In this document: piece after piece, positions 22,689-28,649 of the stretch
Layout of the letters: each line of letters starts with the position of its first letter
Position numbering within the stretch: the stretch's first letter is position 1
From: a virus
IMG/VR virus record: IMGVR_UViG_3300032286_000096
Location: 1-28,649 of that record
Length of the DNA: 28,649 nt
Strand: one strand, 5' to 3'
Translations under genes and position numbers: made by a program
The notes under the pieces: generated by a model
Databases searched by the model: none
What the model was told of the DNA's origin: nothing
Seen by the model: only the letters and a program-made list of their open reading frames with translations

Positions 22689-23904
22689 TACAGAGGCAAA
22701 AGTTATATCGGCACTATTGCAAGATAAGCAAATGCATGTTTTGTTACAGGCCAACGTAGAAAATCTTCTTAGAACTCATAACGATGTATGGAATTTTATT
22801 CGTTTATATTTTGACAACAATGGATCTATTCCCCCAACATCTTTAGTTGTAGAAAAATTTAGAGATTTTCAACCAGTAGATGGCGTTGGTGCTACTAAAC
22901 ATCATCTTGAAGAGTTGCAGGCAGAGTATTTAAATGATAGCCTTAAAGACATATTAAGATCTGCAGCAGGTGAAGTACAGGTTGGCAATGGGACAGAAGC
23001 ACTAAATGGATTAATTACAAAAACTTCTGAATTAAAGAAAAACACTTCTGCTATACGTGATATTGATGCTACCGATCTTGATTCTGCAGTTGCATATTTT
23101 GAAAAGATTCAGCAACAAAAATTAACTGGTCAAGTTGGAATTAAAACAGGTTTGCCAGGATTTGACAACTACCTACCTTCTGGAATTATGCCAGGACAAC
23201 TTGGGGTGTTCCTTGCTTATCCTGGAATTGGTAAATCATGGCTTGCACTTTACTTTGCAGTTCAAGCATGGAAACAAGGTAAGTCTCCATTAGTGATATC
23301 TCTTGAAATGTCTGAAACAGAAGTTCGTAATCGTGTATTTGCAATTATGGGAGAAGGTCTTTGGTCACATAGAAAACTAAGTAATGGCGAAGTAGAACTT
23401 GATATGTTAAAAAATTGGCATGCTAATAAAATAGCGGGTAAACCAGAATTTCATATTATTTCAAATGACAGTGGTGGCGAAGTTAATCCATCAGTAATCC
23501 GTGGAAAGATTGATCAATACAAACCAGACTTTGTTATTGTTGACTACTTACAACTTATGTCTCCAAACCAAAAATCTGATAACGAAACGGTACGTATGAA
23601 AAACCTTTCCAGAGAACTTAAACTTATGGCTATTGGTGAAGAGGTTCCTATTATTGCTATTTCATCTGCCACTCCAGACGATGTTAAAGACTTGAGTAGT
23701 GCTCCAACACTTGGTCAAACAGCATGGTCAAGACAAATTGCTTACGATGCTGACTGGGTTATGGCACTGGGTCGTGCTACGAATAGTGATATTATTGAAT
23801 GTGTATTTAGAAAAAACAGAAATGGTTTTATGGGAGACTTTTTAGTACAAGTAGATTTTGATAAAGGGTATTATAGATATAAGGATTATGAAGATGGTAA
23901 ATAA
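22681..23904 (+). CDS. dnaB: Replicative DNA helicase, DnaB-like
   Basis: 407 residues, starting at GTG 22681 inside the end of the previous gene. Residues 1-~110 are a helical N-terminal domain like DnaB-N ('NNTEAKVISALLQDKQMHVL'). The RecA-type ATPase domain has Walker A 'AYPGIGKS' (G184, K185, S186) and Walker B 'FVIVDYLQLM' (D288). The 'KTGLPGFDNYLPSGIMPGQL' lead-in before Walker A, and the end 'FRKNRNGFMGDFLVQVDFDK', are standard for DnaB. It is slightly shorter than E. coli DnaB (471). It unwinds DNA at the phage fork as a hexamer, and would act with the primase, SSB and DnaE encoded just after. The primase gene starts within its last codons. Confidence 0.9.
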   Translation: MNNTEAKVISALLQDKQMHVLLQANVENLLRTHNDVWNFIRLYFDNNGSIPPTSLVVEKFRDFQPVDGVGATKHHLEELQAEYLNDSLKDILRSAAGEVQVGNGTEALNGLITKTSELKKNTSAIRDIDATDLDSAVAYFEKIQQQKLTGQVGIKTGLPGFDNYLPSGIMPGQLGVFLAYPGIGKSWLALYFAVQAWKQGKSPLVISLEMSETEVRNRVFAIMGEGLWSHRKLSNGEVELDMLKNWHANKIAGKPEFHIISNDSGGEVNPSVIRGKIDQYKPDFVIVDYLQLMSPNQKSDNETVRMKNLSRELKLMAIGEEVPIIAISSATPDDVKDLSSAPTLGQTAWSRQIAYDADWVMALGRATNSDIIECVFRKNRNGFMGDFLVQVDFDKGYYRYKDYEDGK

Positions 23905-24817
23905 TATTTATAGTAAAGAACAAATACAAAGAGTGCTTAGTGGTGCAGGTATTGATGTTGAAGCAGAATTTGGTAATGATTATATAATCTATTGTCCATA
24001 TCATAATAATACTAGAACTCCTGCTGCTGAAATTGCAAAAGATAGTGGATTATTTTTTTGTTTTGGATGTCAAACAACTAAAAATCTTGAAGAATTTGTA
24101 ATGTTTGTAACTGGTAGAACTTATTTTGAAGCAGCAAGATATATAAAAAGCAAACAAACAGAAACTAATATTGAGAGCGTAATTAATAAAACAATGTATG
24201 CTCCGCCAGATTTTGTTCAATATGATGAAGTATTAATTAAACGATTAAACAATCAAGCACTTGAGTCGCCAAGAGCAATGAGATATTATTTTGGTAGATC
24301 TATAACAGAAGATTCAGTTAAAAAGTTTGGACTTGGCTATTCAGAAAAACAAGACATGGTTACTATCCCAGTTCATTCCCCAGATGGAATGACACTTGGA
24401 TTTGTTGGTAGATCTGTAGAAGGTAAAGAATTTAAAAATACTCCAGGACTTCCAAAAGGTAAAATATTATTTAATCTTCATAGAGTTAAAAGTTCTAGCA
24501 CTGTGTATGTAGTTGAGTCATCTTTTGATGCTATAAGACTAGACCAAGTAGGATTCCCAGCAGTTGCAACACTGGGGGCTAATGTATCTGCATCGCAGGT
24601 TAAATTATTAGCAAAGTACTTCAATAATATCGTACTTGTTGCAGACAACGATGAGGCTGGCTCAATAATGAAAGATAAGTTAATTGAAAAACTTGGTTCA
24701 TTAGTCACCGTCATCAACATAGATAAAAAATATAAAGATATAGGCGACATGGATGATGATGCAATCAGAAACATTGAGTTTCAGTTTGACAAATCCATAT
24801 CCTCTATGCTAAACTAA
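23894..24817 (+). CDS. DNA primase, CHC2 zinc finger plus TOPRIM
   Basis: 307 residues from ATG 23894, overlapping dnaB by 11 bases. AAGGA (23881-23885) lies 8 bases upstream; ATG 23888 would leave only 2 bases of spacing. A CHC2-type zinc finger is formed by C34, H37 ('CPYH') and C56, C59 ('CFGC'). The TOPRIM catalytic domain has the key Glu in 'VYVVESSFDAI' (E208) and the 'ADNDEAG' Asp pair (D251, D253). The middle region ('RAMRYYFGRSITEDSVKKFG') is the usual DnaG N-subdomain of the polymerase core. It is about half the length of bacterial DnaG and lacks a helicase-binding C-terminal domain. It makes RNA primers at the fork. Confidence 0.88.
   Translation: MVNNIYSKEQIQRVLSGAGIDVEAEFGNDYIIYCPYHNNTRTPAAEIAKDSGLFFCFGCQTTKNLEEFVMFVTGRTYFEAARYIKSKQTETNIESVINKTMYAPPDFVQYDEVLIKRLNNQALESPRAMRYYFGRSITEDSVKKFGLGYSEKQDMVTIPVHSPDGMTLGFVGRSVEGKEFKNTPGLPKGKILFNLHRVKSSSTVYVVESSFDAIRLDQVGFPAVATLGANVSASQVKLLAKYFNNIVLVADNDEAGSIMKDKLIEKLGSLVTVINIDKKYKDIGDMDDDAIRNIEFQFDKSISSMLN
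24786..24815 (+). promoter_or_regulatory. Candidate promoter for the SSB gene
   Basis: TTGACA (24786-24791) is a perfect -35. It is followed 18 bases later by TAAACT (24810-24815), preceded by TGC as in an extended -10. The predicted start is near 24822. GAAGGAG (24829-24835) and ATG 24842 follow. The -10 is weak (TAAACT), so this is tentative. Unlike the late-type motif it has a clear -35. Confidence 0.4.
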
Positions 24818-24841
24818 TATAACAAATCGAAGGAGAAAAAT

Positions 24842-25498
24842 ATGAGCGTAGTAAAGGGACTCAAAAATATTAATGCCCTGCTCGACAAACCAAAATATGA
24901 TGAAAACTCACCAAAGGTAAGATGGCTTAAACTTGCCGATGGTCAAGCAGCAAAAGTTCGTTTTATTGAAGAACTAGATGAAGACTCTGCAAACTACAGT
25001 GCAGATCGTGGTCTTGCTCTAGTTGTCAAGGAACACACAAATCCAAAAGACTACAAGCGTAAGGCTGTAGATACAATGGAGTCAGAAGGTCGTGACTGGG
25101 CAGAAGAAATGCATCGTAAGGATCCAAAGGCTGGCTGGAGAGCACGTCTTCGTTTTTATTGCAATGTTCTAGTTGATGACGGAATTGAAGCACCTTACGT
25201 GGCTATTTGGTCAATGGGTGTTAGCAAGCAATCAGCATTTAATACAATTCGTGAATATGCTCTTGAAACAGGAAGCATATCAAATGTAGTCTGGAAAGTT
25301 AAGCGTAATGGTCAAGGTACTGAAACAAGTTACACAACCATTCCAGGTGCACCAGATGCAGAACCATTTGATTGGTCAGAAATTAAACCTTATCCTCTTG
25401 AGTTAGCATTGAAGAAAATTCCTTATGCTGAACAAGAAGCATTCTATCTTGGGTTTGATGGCCCAACAACTTCGTCTGCTACCAATATAGACTGGTAA
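24842..25498 (+). CDS. Putative single-stranded DNA-binding protein
   Basis: 218 residues. 'RWLKLADGQAAKVRFIEELD' near the start and the later aromatic/basic strands 'RARLRFYCNVLVDDGIEAPY' and 'SNVVWKVKRNGQGTETSYTT' suit an OB-like phage SSB. Phage genes of this kind between primase and polymerase are often SSBs. The C-terminus (SSATNIDW) is aromatic but not strongly acidic, unlike the tail of bacterial SSB. Codons are of the highly expressed type seen in the capsid gene (CGT, AAG, GGT), fitting a protein needed in large amounts. AAGGAG lies about 6 bases ahead of ATG 24842. The fold was not confirmed; the call rests on pattern and context. Confidence 0.6.
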   Translation: MSVVKGLKNINALLDKPKYDENSPKVRWLKLADGQAAKVRFIEELDEDSANYSADRGLALVVKEHTNPKDYKRKAVDTMESEGRDWAEEMHRKDPKAGWRARLRFYCNVLVDDGIEAPYVAIWSMGVSKQSAFNTIREYALETGSISNVVWKVKRNGQGTETSYTTIPGAPDAEPFDWSEIKPYPLELALKKIPYAEQEAFYLGFDGPTTSSATNIDW

Positions 25499-25501
25499 TA
25501 G

Positions 25502-28500
25502 ATGAACTATGTAGGCTTACATGTTCATACTCACTACTCCCTATTTGACGGCATAGCAACTCCACAAGAGTATGTAGACCGTGCTAGCAAGTTGGGTATG
25601 AACGCTCTTGCAATTACAGATCACGGTACGCTTTCTGGTCACAGAGAGTTGTATCGTGCTGCAAAAGAAAAGGGTATTAAGCCAATCCTTGGTTTAGAAG
25701 GATACATGTGTGCAGACATATCTGATAAAAGAGATAAGTCTGAAAGAGAAGGTCAACAAGACCTTGTTTATAATCATATTATCCTTCTAGCCAAGAACCA
25801 AAAAGGTTTGGAAAATCTTAATAAGATTAGTGAAATTGCATGGACAGATGGATTTTTTAAAAAACCAAGATTTGATTTTGAAATTCTTAAAAAGTATAAA
25901 GAGGGAATTATTGTAACTTCTGCTTGTCCTAGTAGCGTTATTGTTAAAGCATTAGAAGAGCAAGAGTTTGCAATTGCTAAAAAGAACATTAATTGGTTTA
26001 AAGATAACTTTGGTAGTGATTATTATATTGAGGTTATGCCACACAATACACCAGAAATAAACAAATACCTTATTGAACTTGCTGATGAATTTAATATAAA
26101 AGTTGTTGTTACACCAGATTGTCATCATTCAGATACGTTGCAAAAAGAAATACAAGAGTTTAAGTTGATCCTAAATACGCATGGAAAAGTAAACAAAGAA
26201 GCAACGTATGAAAAATCTAAAAAGAAAACAAACATGATGGAACGACTTGATTATTTATATGGTCATGATCGTGATATAACATTTAATAAATTTGATATTC
26301 ATCTTCTTTCATATGAAGAAATTAAAGCAGCAATGGAAAAACAGGGTATTAATAGGGAAGATATATACTCTAATACCCTATTGTTAGCAGATACAGTAGA
26401 GGATTATGACATTAAAGATGGATTAAATTTACTTCCTGTTCAATATAAAAACCCAGATCAGCAACTAAGAGATCTAGCATGGCAAGCATTAAGTGATAAA
26501 AAATTAACATCTTCTTGGGTAGGAAATGATTCGTATGAATTAAGATTAGACGAAGAACTTGAAATCATTAAAGATAAAAAGTTTGCCCCATACTTTCTTG
26601 TAGTTCAAAGCATGATTAATTGGGCTAAGAAAGAAGGGATATTGGTTGGTCCTGGACGTGGATCCTCTGCTGGTTCTTTAGTTTGTTATATGCTTGGAAT
26701 TACAGATATAGATCCATTAGAGCATGGACTTTTATTCTTTCGTTTTATTAATCCAGAACGTAATGATTTTCCTGATATTGATACAGATATTCAGGATACT
26801 CGTCGTGATGAAGTAAAAGATTATTTAGTTAGACAGTACAGGCACGTAGCATCTATTGCAACATTCCTTGAATTTAAAGATAAGGGTGTAGTACGAGATG
26901 TTGCACGAGTTTTAGACATTCCACTTACAGATGTTAACAAAGTTTTAAAATTAGTTGATACTTGGGATGAATACTGTACATCTAAAACTACATTGTGGTT
27001 TAGAGAAAAATATCCAGAGGTGGAGATTTATGGAGATCAATTACGTGGTCGTATTAGGGGTACTGGCATTCATGCTGCAGGAGTTGTTACTAGCAAAGAT
27101 CCAATCTTTAGGTTTGCGCCGTTGGAAACTCGTTCTTCTCCTGGATCTGACGATAGGATTCCAGTCGTTGGCGTCGACATGGAAGAGGCTGAAAAAATTG
27201 GTCTTATTAAAATTGACGCATTAGGTTTAAAAACTTTAAGTGTAGTAAAAGATGCTATTGGGATGATTAAACAAAATCATTATAAAGACATAGATCTTTT
27301 ATCAATTGATATGGCAGACCCTAAAGTATATGAGATGCTTTCAGACGGGTATACAAAAGGTGTATTTCAGTGTGAAGCAACACCATATACAAACCTTCTA
27401 GTAAAAATGGGAGTAAAAAACTTTAATGAATTAGCAGCATCAAATGCTCTTGTTCGTCCAGGCGCAATGAATACTATTGGAAAAGATTATATTGCTCGTA
27501 AACATGGCAAACAGGCTGTATCATATCTACATCAGATATTAAAGCCATATACGGAGGACACCTATGGTTGCGTTCTTTACCAAGAGCAAGTTATGCAGGC
27601 ATGCGTACACCTTGGCGGTATGTCCATGTCAGAGGCAGATAAAGTTAGAAAAATCATTGGCAAGAAAAAGGATGCTAAAGAATTTGATGTATACAAAGAG
27701 CAGTTTGTTGCTGGTGCTTCTGCCTATATTAGTCCCAATCAGGCTCGTGATCTATGGCATGACTTTGAAGCGCATGCGGGATACTCGTTCAACAAGTCTC
27801 ATGCGGTTGCTTACTCTACGCTCTCATATTGGACGGCGTGGTTAAAATATTATTATCCGCTTGAGTTTATGTTTGCCCTTCTTAAAAATGAGAAGGATAA
27901 GGATGGTAGAACAGAATATCTCATTGAAGCAAAACGTATGGGGATATCTATTAAACTTCCACATATCAATGATTCTGATCTTGATTTTAAAATTGAAGGT
28001 AAGGGCATAAGGTTTGGACTAACAGGAATTAAGTTTATTTCTACTAATATTGCTGAAAAGTATATCGCTGCTCGTCCATTTAAAACATACAAAGAACTTG
28101 AAGAATTTACTTTTACAAAAGGTAATGGTGTAAACAGTAGAGCGCTTAATGCTCTTAAACTTATTGGTGCAGCAACATTTGCTGATAATGAAAGAAATGA
28201 TAGTGAAATTAAAGAAAATATTTATGAATATTTAAATCTACCAGAGTTTAATATAGCAATTCCTTCACACTATTATGCATTTATTCAAGACGTTGATTCA
28301 TTTGAAGAAAAGGGATCATACATTTTAATGGGTATGGTTAAAGCAATTAAACGAGGAAAAGGTTGGTCACGAGTTGAAATTCTGGACAAAACTGGCAGTA
28401 TTGGTATATTTGATGAAGAAGCAACAGTTATTGAGACGGGTCGTACTTACCTGGTCCTTGCTAATGATAATCGGATTGTCTCTGCAATTTCTGTTGACGA

Positions 28501-28649
28501 AATAAAAGAATCTTCAAATGCACTTGTTAAATTTTTAGGTTACAAACAATTACCATATAGTGAAGAGGAAATGTTTGTAGTTTCTTTTAAACCAAGAATT
28601 ACAAAAACTGGAAAAAAGATGGCTTCTTTAACTTTAGCAGATACAGCAA
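25502..28649 (+). CDS. dnaE: DNA polymerase III alpha subunit, DnaE-like (partial, 3' end missing)
   Basis: Open from ATG 25502 to the right edge: 1049 residues and no stop. It begins three bases after the SSB stop. The PHP domain keeps every metal-site residue I can map: H7, H9, D16, H41, E66, H92, C142, D206 and H208. The palm has 'PGRGSSAGSL' (from residue 383) and the catalytic Asp pair in 'PDIDTDI' (D427, D429), with the third Asp in 'IKIDALGL' (D572). Fingers and thumb follow ('QVMQACVHLGG', 'AHAGYSFNKSHAVAYS'). A helix-hairpin-helix region lies near 890-930, then an OB-like domain ('ILMGMVKAIKRGKGWSRVEI'), then the start of a second OB ('ITKTGKKMASLTLADTA'), cut by the window. It is the replicase of this phage. 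Confidence 0.95.
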   Translation, partial: MNYVGLHVHTHYSLFDGIATPQEYVDRASKLGMNALAITDHGTLSGHRELYRAAKEKGIKPILGLEGYMCADISDKRDKSEREGQQDLVYNHIILLAKNQKGLENLNKISEIAWTDGFFKKPRFDFEILKKYKEGIIVTSACPSSVIVKALEEQEFAIAKKNINWFKDNFGSDYYIEVMPHNTPEINKYLIELADEFNIKVVVTPDCHHSDTLQKEIQEFKLILNTHGKVNKEATYEKSKKKTNMMERLDYLYGHDRDITFNKFDIHLLSYEEIKAAMEKQGINREDIYSNTLLLADTVEDYDIKDGLNLLPVQYKNPDQQLRDLAWQALSDKKLTSSWVGNDSYELRLDEELEIIKDKKFAPYFLVVQSMINWAKKEGILVGPGRGSSAGSLVCYMLGITDIDPLEHGLLFFRFINPERNDFPDIDTDIQDTRRDEVKDYLVRQYRHVASIATFLEFKDKGVVRDVARVLDIPLTDVNKVLKLVDTWDEYCTSKTTLWFREKYPEVEIYGDQLRGRIRGTGIHAAGVVTSKDPIFRFAPLETRSSPGSDDRIPVVGVDMEEAEKIGLIKIDALGLKTLSVVKDAIGMIKQNHYKDIDLLSIDMADPKVYEMLSDGYTKGVFQCEATPYTNLLVKMGVKNFNELAASNALVRPGAMNTIGKDYIARKHGKQAVSYLHQILKPYTEDTYGCVLYQEQVMQACVHLGGMSMSEADKVRKIIGKKKDAKEFDVYKEQFVAGASAYISPNQARDLWHDFEAHAGYSFNKSHAVAYSTLSYWTAWLKYYYPLEFMFALLKNEKDKDGRTEYLIEAKRMGISIKLPHINDSDLDFKIEGKGIRFGLTGIKFISTNIAEKYIAARPFKTYKELEEFTFTKGNGVNSRALNALKLIGAATFADNERNDSEIKENIYEYLNLPEFNIAIPSHYYAFIQDVDSFEEKGSYILMGMVKAIKRGKGWSRVEILDKTGSIGIFDEEATVIETGRTYLVLANDNRIVSAISVDEIKESSNALVKFLGYKQLPYSEEEMFVVSFKPRITKTGKKMASLTLADTA

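Noticed and set aside
26955-27845. Open frames of 89 and 93 codons within the DnaE gene
   Set aside because: They are out-of-frame shadows of a continuous polymerase frame that carries all catalytic motifs.
1-28649. tRNA genes, CRISPR arrays, insertion sequences, long direct or inverted repeats
   Set aside because: None was recognised when reading both strands; only the two terminator hairpins stood out as strong inverted repeats. Short or diverged elements could be missed by eye.

Overview
This window is a piece of a tailed-phage (siphovirus-type) genome. It starts inside the portal gene and ends inside a DNA polymerase III alpha (DnaE) gene. All genes are on the + strand and packed tightly, with many 1-8 bp stop/start overlaps. 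Base composition looks strongly AT-rich (not computed). The gene set and several short conserved proteins resemble phages of Actinobacteria: a HeH/SAP-like protein next to the major capsid gene, an excisionase/MerR-like HTH protein, a small conserved gene ahead of DnaB, and a DnaE with a complete PHP metal site. With the low GC, the best guess is a phage of a low-GC freshwater-type actinobacterium. That host call is inference. There is no integrase, lysis gene, tRNA or CRISPR array in the window, so lifestyle is undetermined.

Layout. 1-2809 is the head module: portal C-terminus, a prohead protease fused to a scaffold domain with an internal ribosome binding site that should also give free scaffold, and the major capsid protein, closed by a strong terminator. 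2871-5968 holds a HeH-like protein, head-tail adaptor, head closure protein, neck protein and tail terminator. 5974-6736 holds the major tail protein with its own promoter and terminator. 6738-13955 holds two paralogous tail assembly chaperones, each behind its own promoter, and a 2036-residue tape measure protein. 13955-21458 is the tail tip: a distal-tail-like protein, a 1437-residue hub/minor tail protein with a lectin-like insertion, fibre-type proteins, and a small H-type-lectin-like protein with its own promoter. 21468-22688 holds small genes (zinc ribbon, HTH regulator, two short conserved proteins). 22681-28649 is the replication module: DnaB helicase, CHC2/TOPRIM primase, ssDNA-binding protein and DnaE.

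Two observations stand out. First, an extended -10 motif, TGNTATAAT, sits in the intergenic gaps ahead of the protease, connector, major tail, chaperone and small lectin genes. In two places it lies only about 10 bases ahead of an ATG with no Shine-Dalgarno, which suggests leaderless mRNAs. Second, the usual programmed frameshift that makes the G and G-T tail chaperones seems to be replaced by gene duplication: a long G-T-like gene and a separate short G-like gene, each with its own promoter and start signal.

There is no stretch above 300 bases without a gene.
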